DNA of 14,060 bases from JBBDIO01 sp040880365 (GCA_040880365.1 JBBDIO010000234.1:1-14060), one strand, 5' to 3'. Positions 1 through 7,097 are shown, counted from the stretch's first letter. The notes: a model not told the origin generated them from the letters alone. Numbers and translations are program-made.

Positions 1-132
1 GGCAGACAGGGCAGGCAGGTCGGCAAGCAGCCAGGCGTCGAACGCCAGCGCGCCCAAGATGGCGACAAGGAGTGCGAAAATGATAAATGAGAGGGCACGC
101 TTGCGCGGCAGGGTGATTCGGGAACGTAACAT
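1..132 (-). CDS. Partial membrane-anchored protein, N-terminus only; possibly class A penicillin-binding protein
   Basis: An open minus-strand frame of 44 codons starts at the ATG read from 132 and runs off the left edge. The visible protein begins MLRSRITLPRKRA, a basic N-terminus, followed by a hydrophobic stretch at about residues 15-31 and then WLLADLPAL. This is the cytoplasmic tail plus single membrane anchor layout of a type II membrane protein. A short basic head, one TM segment and a following 'DLP' segment match the start of many class A penicillin-binding proteins (peptidoglycan glycosyltransferase/transpeptidase), but no catalytic motif lies inside the window, so the function is a guess. 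The bases before the start contain a purine-rich AGAAAAG, a weak ribosome binding site. The gene is divergent from the MFS gene across a 400-base gap. Confidence 0.6.
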   Translation of the reverse strand, partial: MLRSRITLPRKRALSFIIFALLVAILGALAFDAWLLADLPALSA

Positions 133-237
133 CTTTTCTACACGCTATCACTGAAAGATTGAATTTGACCCCACGCTGCGCTTGAAAGCAACGCGCTGCA
201 TGGCAAAACGGTATATCAACCAGACCTGGCCGGCTCA

Positions 238-250
238 CGATGTCACATCG
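238..250. promoter_or_regulatory. 13-bp dyad, possible operator
   Basis: CGATGT-C-ACATCG is a perfect 6-bp inverted repeat around one central base, about 105 bases upstream of the minus-strand gene at the left edge. A regulator dimer could bind here, but the dyad is short and may be chance. No family is assigned. Confidence 0.25.
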
Positions 251-370
251 CCGCATCATAGCCCTGTTTTCGGGCCGTATGGCAAGCGATGCGGTCAGGT
301 GCTGGCTGCTTTTGTGCTATCTGCAACCGTTATTCTCAAGACGCAATCATATGCGTGATAGTTCCGGCAC

Positions 371-398
371 TTATTGACCAATTCAAGACCATTATACT
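371..398 (+). promoter_or_regulatory. Candidate sigma70 promoter upstream of the MFS gene
   Basis: TATACT at 393-398 differs from the -10 consensus at one position. The hexamer at the right distance (TTATTG, 371-376, 16-base spacer) is a poor -35; a better one, TTGACC at 374-379, is only 13 bases away. Transcription from here would give a leader of about 130 nt that includes the 12-bp tandem repeat. Confidence 0.35.
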
Positions 399-466
399 AC
401 GAATCGAACGGCTCTGCTGGCCCAGATTGACAAGTACGGCGGGCCTGATCTAATGTTCTTTGTAAC

Positions 467-490
467 GTAGTTTCCAATGTAGTTTCCAAT
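467..490. repeat. 12-bp perfect tandem duplication
   Basis: GTAGTTTCCAAT occurs twice head to tail (467-478 and 479-490) in the intergenic region 45 bases before the MFS start. It lies just upstream of a TAGAAT hexamer at 517-522 that could serve as a -10 for a nearly leaderless MFS transcript. Paired sites one helical turn apart suit tandem binding of a regulator; replication slippage would explain them equally well. Confidence 0.6.
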
Positions 491-534
491 TGAGAATTCT
501 GTCCCATCCCATTGCCTAGAATGGAATCTCTGCC

Positions 535-1818
535 ATGGCGCGCATTGATCCGCCACGTGCCCCGAATCTCCCGCCCGAGGTCGTGCCCCTGCGCGCGCGT
601 CAATTTCGCTGGCCGCGCACGTTTGCCGCGCTGCGCCATCGGAATTACCGCGTGTTTCTGATTAGCCAGGTCGTATCGATGGCGGGCACCTGGATGGGTA
701 TGATTGCCCAGGGCTGGCTGGTTTATCAGTTGAGTGGTTCAGAATTGGCGCTGGGGATCGTCGGGTTTGCCGGTGCGCTGCCGGCGCTGATGGTTGCACC
801 GTGGGGAGGCGTGCTGGCGGATCGCGTTTCCAAGCGTTCACTGCTGTTTGCCACCCAGTGTGGTGCCATGCTGGTGGCCTTTGCGCTGGCCTATCTCACC
901 TTTACGGGCCAGGTTGAGGTGTGGCATGTGGTGGCGTTGGCCGCGGTATTGGGCGCAGTAAATGGTCTCGATAGCCCGGTGCGGCAGGCGTTTGTGGTGG
1001 AACTGGTGGGCAAGGAAGATCTGCCCAATGCCATCGCCTTGAATTCCATGACATTTAACAGTGCGCGCATTATCGGGCCGGCGCTGGGCGGTCTGGTGCT
1101 GGTTTTGTTTGGGGCGGCGTGGTGTTTTTTGCTAAACGGGCTTACGTTTACCTCGGTGATGTTGGGGTTGCTCGCCATGCGTTTGCCCGCGCGTACGCCC
1201 AGTGTGGATATATCTTCGCCGCTGGCGCAACTGAAAGGGGGGCTGCGCTATGTGGCCGAATCGCCGAATCTTAAGTCCCTGTTGCTGCTGGCGCTGGTCT
1301 TCAGCCTGTTCGGGATTTCGTATAGCACAGTGTTGCCGGCTTTCGTAGCGAAGGTTCTGGGACAGGGGCCCGATGCGTTTGGCGCGATCAATGCGGCGTC
1401 GGGTGTGGGTGCAGTGACCACGGCCTTTTTGATTGCGCGCTATGGCGAACGGGGACGGCGTGGGCAATGGCTCGCGATTGGCGCGATTACGTTCCCTGTG
1501 GTTCTAATCCTGTTTGCCGTGACCCAACACTATTACACGTCGCTGGTGCTGGCCGGGCTGCTGGGAATGGGTTTTATGGCCGTGTTCACGCTGATCAATA
1601 CGCTTTTGCAAACGTCGGTGGCCGATGCCATGCGCGGGCGGGTGTTGAGTCTCTACACGCTGACCTTTTTTGGCTTCACGCCCTTTGGCAATCTGCTGAT
1701 TGGCAGTCTGTCGGAGGTATTGGGGCTGAGTCTGGCGCTGACTCTGTCGGCGCTTCTGTGTCTTGGGTTGCAGCTCTATATATTCGTGCGCACGCCCAGT
1801 CTGCGCGCGATGGCGTAG
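535..1818 (+). CDS. MFS transporter, DHA3/EntS-like (MFS_3) exporter
   Basis: A 427-residue polytopic inner-membrane protein of the major facilitator superfamily, probably a proton-driven exporter of small hydrophobic compounds or siderophores (family knowledge; the substrate cannot be read from sequence). About 12 hydrophobic segments are visible, starting near residue 35 after a basic N-terminal tail. The cytoplasmic loop-2 motif A appears as GGVLADRVSKRSLL around residues 90-103. The opening RTFAALRHRNYRVFLISQ and the GTWMGMIAQGWLVYQLSGS segment are typical of the MFS_3 (EntS-like) family, and the length is normal for it. The ATG at 535 is the first usable start in frame. The Shine-Dalgarno match before it is poor, and a TAGAAT hexamer 12 bases upstream raises the possibility of a very short leader. 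The gene is convergent with pepT, 28 bases away. Confidence 0.9.
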   Translation: MARIDPPRAPNLPPEVVPLRARQFRWPRTFAALRHRNYRVFLISQVVSMAGTWMGMIAQGWLVYQLSGSELALGIVGFAGALPALMVAPWGGVLADRVSKRSLLFATQCGAMLVAFALAYLTFTGQVEVWHVVALAAVLGAVNGLDSPVRQAFVVELVGKEDLPNAIALNSMTFNSARIIGPALGGLVLVLFGAAWCFLLNGLTFTSVMLGLLAMRLPARTPSVDISSPLAQLKGGLRYVAESPNLKSLLLLALVFSLFGISYSTVLPAFVAKVLGQGPDAFGAINAASGVGAVTTAFLIARYGERGRRGQWLAIGAITFPVVLILFAVTQHYYTSLVLAGLLGMGFMAVFTLINTLLQTSVADAMRGRVLSLYTLTFFGFTPFGNLLIGSLSEVLGLSLALTLSALLCLGLQLYIFVRTPSLRAMA

Positions 1819-1829
1819 CGCGCAGACTG
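1797..1829. terminator. Perfect hairpin over the MFS stop codon, between convergent genes
   Basis: CAGTCTGCGCGC (1797-1808) and GCGCGCAGACTG (1818-1829) form a perfect 12-bp stem with a 9-nt loop. The stem includes the last codons of the MFS gene, and the TAG stop ends on the first base of the right arm. It lies at the meeting point of two convergent genes, so it could end transcription from both sides. No T-tract follows on either strand, so it is not a textbook intrinsic terminator and may instead protect mRNA 3' ends. Confidence 0.55.
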
Positions 1830-1846
1830 ATGCAGGGGGAAGCTGG

Positions 1847-3145
1847 CTATGCGCCCGGCTTTTCTTTGGCCCACAACCCGGCCAGGTTCAGACATACCTG
1901 GGTAGACAGGGCCATATCCTGCAAGCTGATCCACTCGCGTGGCCCGTGGACGTTTTGCATCCCCGTGAAGAGGTTGGGACAGGGCACGCCCTTTTCGGTG
2001 AGTTGCGAACCGTCGGTGCCGCCACGGATGGGCTGCTCGATGCGCGTTAACCCTGCCATGTCGATGGCGGTGCGCGCCAGATCCACAGGGCGCATATTTT
2101 TCTCTAGCCAGTAGCGCATGTTGCGATATTGCGCGCTGATTTCGCAGGTGATCTGGGCGCGGGGTTCTACGGCTTCCAATGCTGCGCACGCGGCGCGCAG
2201 CAATTCGCCGTGCGCGGCCAGACCGTCCAGCTCGAAATCGCGCAGAATGAAGTTGAGTTTGGCCTGGGCTGCGCCGCCTTCCATCTGGTAGAGATGGATG
2301 AAGCCCTGGCGCAGTTCTGTGGTTTCGGGCGTGCGGTGATCCTGGGGCAGCAGGTTGATCAGTTTTGCCGCCAGGTGCAGGGCGTTGACCATGACACCTT
2401 TGGCCGTGGCGGGGTGGGTGGAAACGCCGTTGATGGTGACGACGGCCCGGTCGGCAGAAAAGGTTTCATAGTCCAGTTGGCCCGCGTCCATGCCGTCGAG
2501 CGTATACGCGACATCGGCCCGCAGATCGTCCAGTTGCAGATGGCGCACGCCGCGCCCGATTTCTTCATCGGTGGTGAAGCAGAGGCGCACGGTAGGGCGC
2601 GGCAATTCGGGATGCTGGAGCAGCAACTCGGCCAGGGTGACGATGATGGCGACGCCGGCCTTGTCGTCACCGCCCAGGAGCGTATCGCCGCTGGAGGTGA
2701 CGAGATCGTGACCAATACACTGGTTCAGATAGGGGAACTCGGCGGGGTCCAGGACCTGACGCGGATCGGCAGGCAATTGCAGCGCGCCGCCCGCATAGTT
2801 GCGATGGACGATGGGCTGCACGTTGGTGCCGGTGAACTGGGGTGCGGTATCGACATGGGCGAGAAATGCCAGGCGCGGCGCGTCGGCATGTTCAGGATGG
2901 TCGGGATGCGCCGGTAGGGTGGCGATGAGCGCGCCATAGTCGTGCAGCGTGAGATCGGTGATCCCCAGCGCGCGCAGTTCTGTTTGCAGCAGGCGGAGCA
3001 GATCGAATTGTTTGGCGGTGCTGGGCACGCTGGACGAAGCCTCGTCGCTTTGGGTATCTATCTGTACATAGCGCAGGAAGCGCGTTTCCAATGCTTTGCG
3101 CACGGCGGGATCGGGTGCAGGCAAATCGACAGCAGGCTGGGACAT
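1847..3145 (-). CDS. pepT: Peptidase T (tripeptide aminopeptidase, M20B family)
   Basis: A cytoplasmic zinc aminopeptidase that removes the N-terminal residue of tripeptides, used in peptide scavenging. The 432-residue protein has every expected metal/catalytic motif of M20B: AFLAHVDT (His97, Asp99), LLGGDDKAGVA (Asp160), FTTDEEIGRG (catalytic Glu194 with Glu195), YTLDG (Asp217) and a C-terminal NLFTGMQNVHGPREW supplying the last His. The dimerisation domain sits between about residues 225 and 340. Length is close to that of known PepT (about 410) plus a short N-terminal tail. I chose the ATG at 3145 (MSQPAV) because AGGAGAG lies 5 bases upstream; the more upstream in-frame ATG (3160) and TTG (3166) would place that ribosome binding site inside the coding region. 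It stands alone on the minus strand, convergent with the MFS gene. Confidence 0.95.
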   Translation of the reverse strand: MSQPAVDLPAPDPAVRKALETRFLRYVQIDTQSDEASSSVPSTAKQFDLLRLLQTELRALGITDLTLHDYGALIATLPAHPDHPEHADAPRLAFLAHVDTAPQFTGTNVQPIVHRNYAGGALQLPADPRQVLDPAEFPYLNQCIGHDLVTSSGDTLLGGDDKAGVAIIVTLAELLLQHPELPRPTVRLCFTTDEEIGRGVRHLQLDDLRADVAYTLDGMDAGQLDYETFSADRAVVTINGVSTHPATAKGVMVNALHLAAKLINLLPQDHRTPETTELRQGFIHLYQMEGGAAQAKLNFILRDFELDGLAAHGELLRAACAALEAVEPRAQITCEISAQYRNMRYWLEKNMRPVDLARTAIDMAGLTRIEQPIRGGTDGSQLTEKGVPCPNLFTGMQNVHGPREWISLQDMALSTQVCLNLAGLWAKEKPGA

Positions 3146-3249
3146 AGGTGCTCTCCTCATTTTCAATTGACAGTTTCAATAGTCGCCTCAATTATCAGCC
3201 GCAATTGTCAATATGGGCAACGGGCTGGTCGAATCCAGCTACGGGATGC

Positions 3250-3304
3250 ATAGGTGGATGGATAGGTGGATGGACAGGTGGATGGATAGGTGCTTGGATA
3301 GCTG
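3250..3304. repeat. 12-bp minisatellite, about 4.6 copies
   Basis: Tandem units of ATAGGTGGATGG run from 3250: two perfect copies (3250-3261, 3262-3273), one with a single change (ACAGGTGGATGG, 3274-3285), one with two changes (ATAGGTGCTTGG, 3286-3297) and a partial unit. It sits in the intergenic region between the divergent pepT and aminotransferase genes, outside the likely core promoter. The minus-strand reading (repeated Tyr-Pro-Ser-Thr) is a by-product of the 12-base period. Confidence 0.85.
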
Positions 3305-3376
3305 ATTAAGCAGATGGCCTCAGATGTCCCTGGGCGGGGTGGAACCGTGAATGCGTGTGTGCGCTGATAGTAAAGC

Positions 3377-3405
3377 TTGCCACACAGTGGCGTGGATGGC
3401 AGAAT
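3377..3405 (+). promoter_or_regulatory. Candidate promoter for the aminotransferase gene
   Basis: TTGCCA (3377-3382), a 17-base spacer and CAGAAT (3400-3405) match the sigma70 pattern at 4 of 6 positions each. The predicted start of transcription falls near 3412, directly on the palindrome at 3413-3426. That is the position expected for a repressor site. Confidence 0.4.
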
Positions 3406-3412
3406 TAACAAG

Positions 3413-3426
3413 GTTCGTATACGAAC
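3413..3426. promoter_or_regulatory. 14-bp perfect palindrome, probable operator
   Basis: GTTCGTATACGAAC is fully self-complementary. It lies 34 bases before the aminotransferase start, and a predicted transcription start falls at its left edge. The core TCGTATACGA fits the loose T-N-GT...AC-N-A pattern known for GntR/FadR-type regulators; TetR- or LacI-type binding is also possible. No regulator gene lies in the window, so the factor is unknown. Confidence 0.5.
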
Positions 3427-3460
3427 ATAAGCATTGACGCCAGAGAGAAGGGAATTTTTT

Positions 3461-4621
3461 GTGACAACAGCAGTACGCGTGACTCCAGACCAGGCCAGGG
3501 CCGATTCTGCCCAAAGCCAACCCGAAGCAAACCCCCAGAAGCCCCCGCAACGTTTATTTATTCCAGGTCCAACCGATGTCTTGCCCGATGTGCTCGCCGC
3601 GCAGACGGCGCCCATGATTGGACATCGCAGCGACGAATTCGAATCGCTTTTTGCCAAAGTGCAGACGCAACTGCGCGACCTGTTTTATACCGAGGCGCGG
3701 GTCTATGTGGTGGCGGCGTCGGGCACAGGATTGCACGAGGCCGCGATTCGCAACACGGTCGGCGGGCGCGTTGTGAATTTCATCAACGGTGCATTTAGTC
3801 GCCGCTGGCACGAAGTTGCCAAGGGCTGCGACAAGACGGCGATTGCGGTGGATTTGGAATGGAACACGGCGGTGAAGCCCGAACAGGTGGTCGCCGGGTT
3901 ACAGTCTGCGCTGGCCGAGGGGCCGGTAGACGCGATTACCGTCGTGCACAACGAAACCAGCACGGGCGTGACCAGCCCGGTGGGCGAGATTGCCCAGGCC
4001 GTGCGCACCGTCAGCCCCGATACGCTGGTGTTGGTCGATGCCGTCTCTTCATTTGCAGGCACGCGCATCCCGGTGGATGCGTGGGGCGTGGATGTCTGTC
4101 TGGCGTCGGGGCAAAAGGCTATGGCGTTGCCGCCGGGGCTGTCTTTCTGCGCGGTGCAGGATCGCGTTTTGGCGCGCGCCGAATCTGTGCGCGGGCGGGG
4201 CTGGTATTTCGACTTTTTGAACCTGGAGAAGTCGCTGCGCAAGAATACCACGCCGGCGACGCCTGCGATCTCGCTCATGCGCAGCCTGAGCGTGCAACTG
4301 GATCACATTTTTGCCGAGGGCCTGGATGCACGGTTTGCGCGCCACGCCGCTTTGGCCGAGCTGACTCAACAGTGGGCCGTGGATCACGATTTCGAGCTGA
4401 TGGCAGAAGCCGGGTATCGGTCGCCGACGGTGACGAATGTGGCGAATACGCGCGGGATGAATGTGAACGCGCTGAACGAACACCTGGCCGCGCAGGAGAT
4501 GGAAATCTCCAATGGATATGGAATCTATAAGGACAAGGCTTTCCGCATTGCGCACATGGGCGAGGTGCAAAAGACGGACATGGATCGTCTGTTTTCGGCG
4601 ATGACTGCCTATCTGAGCTAA
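3461..4621 (+). CDS. Class V PLP aminotransferase (alanine/serine-glyoxylate type)
   Basis: A cytoplasmic PLP enzyme of 386 residues, most similar in layout to the alanine-glyoxylate / serine-glyoxylate / serine-pyruvate aminotransferases, which make glycine from glyoxylate. Visible marks: RLFIPGPTDV near residue 31, GHRSDEF (substrate loop), ASGTGLHEAA (cofactor phosphate region), the VLVDAVSSF aspartate (Asp193) that contacts the PLP ring nitrogen, SGQKAMALPPG with the Schiff-base lysine (Lys219), and the C-terminal FRIAHMGEV motif. I chose the GTG at 3461, with AGAAGGGA about 8 bases upstream; a TTG at 3434 would put that site inside the gene. The first 30 residues look disordered. It is the first of three same-strand genes with an alcohol dehydrogenase and threonine aldolase. 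The exact amino donor cannot be read from sequence. Confidence 0.88.
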   Translation: MTTAVRVTPDQARADSAQSQPEANPQKPPQRLFIPGPTDVLPDVLAAQTAPMIGHRSDEFESLFAKVQTQLRDLFYTEARVYVVAASGTGLHEAAIRNTVGGRVVNFINGAFSRRWHEVAKGCDKTAIAVDLEWNTAVKPEQVVAGLQSALAEGPVDAITVVHNETSTGVTSPVGEIAQAVRTVSPDTLVLVDAVSSFAGTRIPVDAWGVDVCLASGQKAMALPPGLSFCAVQDRVLARAESVRGRGWYFDFLNLEKSLRKNTTPATPAISLMRSLSVQLDHIFAEGLDARFARHAALAELTQQWAVDHDFELMAEAGYRSPTVTNVANTRGMNVNALNEHLAAQEMEISNGYGIYKDKAFRIAHMGEVQKTDMDRLFSAMTAYLS

Positions 4622-4730
4622 TAGAAAATTCGACCGCTTTATGTCGGCTGGTTCTTCATAGCAGCTGGTTGAGGATGCAGTAGAAAAGTGTGTAGTTGAA
4701 AAGTACGCAGGGAAGTTAGGGAGGGTTGTG

Positions 4731-5909
4731 ATGGGCGATGTGCAGGTACGTTCTTTCGAGGTGCCGACCGTGGTCAAACATGGGTTGGGGGCAGTTGCCA
4801 CGCTGGGGGATGAGGCGAAGGCGCTGGGAATGCGCCGCCCTATGCTGGTGACCGATGGCGGATTGGTGCGGGCAGGGATTGCCGATGAAATCGCGGGCAT
4901 TTTGCGCGCGGCCAATCTGGATTTTGTGATGTTTGATCAGGTTGTGGCGAATCCACCGATTGAGCTGGTTGACGCGGGCGCGCGCATTTATCTGGATGAG
5001 GGCTGCGACGGTCTGATTGGTCTGGGGGGCGGCAGTTCGATGGATAGCGCCAAATCCATCGGCGTGGTCGCGATACATGGCGGCTCGATTCGCGATTATG
5101 AATGGGCCGACCCAAATCCCATTACGCGCCGGATTCCACCGCTGATTACGGTGCCCACGACATCGGGCACCGGCAGCGAGGTGACGCTGTGGGCGGTGAT
5201 TACCGACAAGGCGCGCCAGATCAAATTTAACGTGGGCGGTACAGCGGATATTGGCGCGTATGTTGCGCTGTGGGATCCGTTGTTGACGCTGGGCCTGCCG
5301 GCCCCGGTGACGGCGGGCACGGGCATGGATGCGCTGGCGCACGCAATCGAGTGTTACACCTGCGCCTATGCCCAGCCGTGGCCCGACGCTGTGGCGCTGC
5401 TGGCGATGGAATATGTGGGGCAGCATTTGCGGGTGGCCTATGCCCAGGGCCAGAATCAGGAAGCGCGCTATAAGATGGCGATGGCGGCGATGCTGGGCGG
5501 GATGGCCTATGGGACGGAAAGCGCAGGCGCGGCCCACGCCATGAGCCAGACGGCGGGCGGCGTGCGCGATGTGGCGCACGGTCCGTTGACGGCATGGCTG
5601 CTCGGACCTGTGATGGAATATAATTACATGGGCGAGCCTGCCAAGTTTGCGCGCATTGCTCAGGCTCTGGGCGTGGATACCTATCGCATGAGTACCTTGC
5701 AGGCCGCGGAAGCCAGCGTGGATGCGGTCTATCAATTGATCGGCGATCTGGAAATTCCGTCGTTGCAGGAATTGGGCTTTGTCGAGGAGGATATTCCGCT
5801 GCTGGCGCGATTGGCCGCAGCCGATCCGCAGACGATTGGCAACCCGCGCGATATTGACGAGGCGGGCTATATCAAGCTGTATCAGCGGGCGTTTGCGCTG
5901 GGCAGATAG
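4731..5909 (+). CDS. Iron-containing (group III) alcohol dehydrogenase
   Basis: A 392-residue NAD(P)-dependent, metal-containing alcohol dehydrogenase of the FucO/DhaT fold. The N-terminal nucleotide domain shows GLGGGSSMDSAKS (residues 98-109) and TVPTTSGTGSE (140-150). The C-terminal domain carries the four metal ligands at family spacing: Asp200 and His204 (GMDALAHAIE), His269 (GAAHAMS) and His283 (VAHG). The additional histidine usually found four residues after the third ligand (HxxxH; His267 in E. coli FucO) is Gln273 here. The ATG at 4731 is preferred over the overlapping GTG at 4728 because the AGGGAGGG ribosome binding site would be only 2 bases from the GTG. It follows the aminotransferase by 109 bases and is followed by a hairpin and ltaE. 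Reduction of acetaldehyde released by threonine aldolase is a reasonable inferred role; lactaldehyde or glycolaldehyde reduction is an alternative. Confidence 0.9.
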   Translation: MGDVQVRSFEVPTVVKHGLGAVATLGDEAKALGMRRPMLVTDGGLVRAGIADEIAGILRAANLDFVMFDQVVANPPIELVDAGARIYLDEGCDGLIGLGGGSSMDSAKSIGVVAIHGGSIRDYEWADPNPITRRIPPLITVPTTSGTGSEVTLWAVITDKARQIKFNVGGTADIGAYVALWDPLLTLGLPAPVTAGTGMDALAHAIECYTCAYAQPWPDAVALLAMEYVGQHLRVAYAQGQNQEARYKMAMAAMLGGMAYGTESAGAAHAMSQTAGGVRDVAHGPLTAWLLGPVMEYNYMGEPAKFARIAQALGVDTYRMSTLQAAEASVDAVYQLIGDLEIPSLQELGFVEEDIPLLARLAAADPQTIGNPRDIDEAGYIKLYQRAFALGR

Positions 5910-5935
5910 CGTTGTACCCTGTTTGGAGACTGCAC

Positions 5936-5970
5936 GCCGGATGATCACTCGGGTCATCCGGCTTTATTTT
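5936..5970 (+). terminator. Intrinsic terminator or attenuator between the alcohol dehydrogenase gene and ltaE
   Basis: GCCGGATGA (5936-5944) and TCATCCGGC (5954-5962) form a perfect 9-bp GC-rich stem with a 9-nt loop, followed directly by TTTATTTT (5963-5970). This is a good intrinsic terminator for the alcohol dehydrogenase gene. Only 23 bases separate the T-tract from the ltaE start, and I see no promoter there, so ltaE probably depends on read-through. Confidence 0.75.
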
Positions 5971-5993
5971 CAACTGTTGGAAAGGGATATGCT

Positions 5994-7097
5994 GTGAGCA
6001 ATGAGAAATTGGCGGGTAATGGGCGAGTCATCGACTTGCGCAGTGATACAGTGACCAAGCCTACGCCTGCGATGCGCCAGGCGATGATGGACGCCGAGGT
6101 GGGCGATGATGTTTTTGGCGAAGACCCGACGGTCAATCGGCTGGAGGCGATGGTTGCCGAAATGCTGGGCAAGGAGGCCGCGGTTTTTGTCTCCAGCGGC
6201 ACGATGGGCAATCTGGTCTCGGTGTTGACCCACTGTGGGCGCGGGGAAGAGATGATTTTGGGGCACGACTCCCACATTTTCCTGTATGAGCAGGGTGGGT
6301 CGGCGGCGATGGGCGGCGTGCATCCGCGCACCGTGCCCAACCAGGCCGATGGGACGCTGGCAATTGGTGACATTCAGGAGGCCATCCGCCCGGAGAATGA
6401 TCATTTTCCGGTGACGCGCCTGATTTGTCTGGAAAATACGCACAACCGCGCCGGGGGCCGGGTGTTGCCGGTCGAATATATGGATGCGGTAGGTCAGCTT
6501 GCCCACGAACACGACTTGAAATTGCATGTGGATGGCGCACGCCTGTGGAACGCGGCGGTCGCCCTGAATGTGTCGCCCGCGCGGCTTTTGCAAGAGGCCG
6601 ACAGCGTGAGCGTGTGTCTGAGCAAGGGGCTGGGCGCGCCGGTTGGCTCGCTGGTCGCGGGCAGTGCGGAATTCATTCATCGGGCGCGGCGCAACCGCAA
6701 GATTCTCGGCGGCGCGATGCGTCAGGCTGGTGTGATTGCTGCCGCCGGTGTGGTGGCTGTGACTGAGCAGGTGGAACGGCTGGCGGATGATCACGCCAAT
6801 GCCCAGATGCTGGCCCAGGGGTTGGCGGCGCTGGACGGTATCGGCATTGATCCGGCGACCGTGGAGACGAATCTGGTCTTTTTCGAGCTGAATCGGGACG
6901 ACATGACCCCGGCGCAGCTTTCCAATGCGCTACGGGCGCGAGGTGTGTTGATCAATCCGGTTGGCGGGCGGCGTCTGCGCGCGGTGCTCAATCATCATGT
7001 GACGGGCGATGATGTGAAGCACGCGTTGCAGGCTGTGCAGGACGTTTTGACCGAAGGCGTGGGCGCGATCTCCGATAAGGCGTATGTCTACGGTTAA
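5994..7097 (+). CDS. ltaE: Low-specificity L-threonine aldolase
   Basis: A cytoplasmic PLP enzyme (fold type I, beta-eliminating lyase family) that splits L-threonine or L-allo-threonine into glycine and acetaldehyde. The 367-residue protein opens with the family signature DLRSDTVTKPTPAMRQAM (residues 14-31), followed by GDDVFGEDPTVN, FVSSGTMGN (phosphate binding), His91 in GHDSHIF, HVDGARLWNAA with the PLP-contacting Asp180, and the Schiff-base lysine Lys211 in CLSKGLGAPVGS. Length is slightly above the usual 330-350. The GTG at 5994 is chosen because GGAAAGGGA ends 6 bases before it; the nearby ATGs at 5989 and 6001 are out of frame. Together with the preceding aminotransferase and alcohol dehydrogenase, the context points to glycine/threonine metabolism with reduction of the acetaldehyde product (inference). 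Confidence 0.93.
   Translation: MSNEKLAGNGRVIDLRSDTVTKPTPAMRQAMMDAEVGDDVFGEDPTVNRLEAMVAEMLGKEAAVFVSSGTMGNLVSVLTHCGRGEEMILGHDSHIFLYEQGGSAAMGGVHPRTVPNQADGTLAIGDIQEAIRPENDHFPVTRLICLENTHNRAGGRVLPVEYMDAVGQLAHEHDLKLHVDGARLWNAAVALNVSPARLLQEADSVSVCLSKGLGAPVGSLVAGSAEFIHRARRNRKILGGAMRQAGVIAAAGVVAVTEQVERLADDHANAQMLAQGLAALDGIGIDPATVETNLVFFELNRDDMTPAQLSNALRARGVLINPVGGRRLRAVLNHHVTGDDVKHALQAVQDVLTEGVGAISDKAYVYG

Larger units (their letters stand above)
133..534. other. Divergent intergenic region, no gene seen
   Basis: These 400 bases separate two divergent genes. I see no convincing coding frame on either strand. What it does hold: a 13-bp dyad (238-250), a candidate sigma70-type -10 (393-398), a 12-bp tandem duplication (467-490) and a TAGAAT hexamer (517-522) immediately before the MFS start. 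It is AT-richer than the flanking genes from about 300 onward, as expected for a promoter region. Confidence 0.6.

Noticed and set aside
2129..2917. 262-codon plus-strand frame inside pepT
   Set aside because: It is a shadow of pepT, which carries all catalytic motifs on the other strand.
3146..3166. Upstream TTG/ATG starts for pepT
   Set aside because: They would place the AGGAGAG ribosome binding site inside the coding sequence; the ATG at 3145 has ideal spacing.
3250..3304. CRISPR-like array
   Set aside because: Units are 12 bp, directly joined and without spacers, so this is a minisatellite.
3434..3460. TTG start for the aminotransferase
   Set aside because: The AGAAGGGA site at 3446-3453 serves the GTG at 3461; nothing suitable precedes the TTG.
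3208..3657. Minus-strand frame with Tyr-Pro-Ser-Thr repeats
   Set aside because: The repeat is the 12-bp minisatellite read in one frame. The rest of the frame is antisense to the aminotransferase start, and no domain is visible.
4716..5957. Long (413-codon) minus-strand frame antisense to the alcohol dehydrogenase
   Set aside because: It mirrors the GC-rich codons of the real gene. The product is His/Arg/Gln-rich without domains, while the plus strand has every iron-ADH motif.
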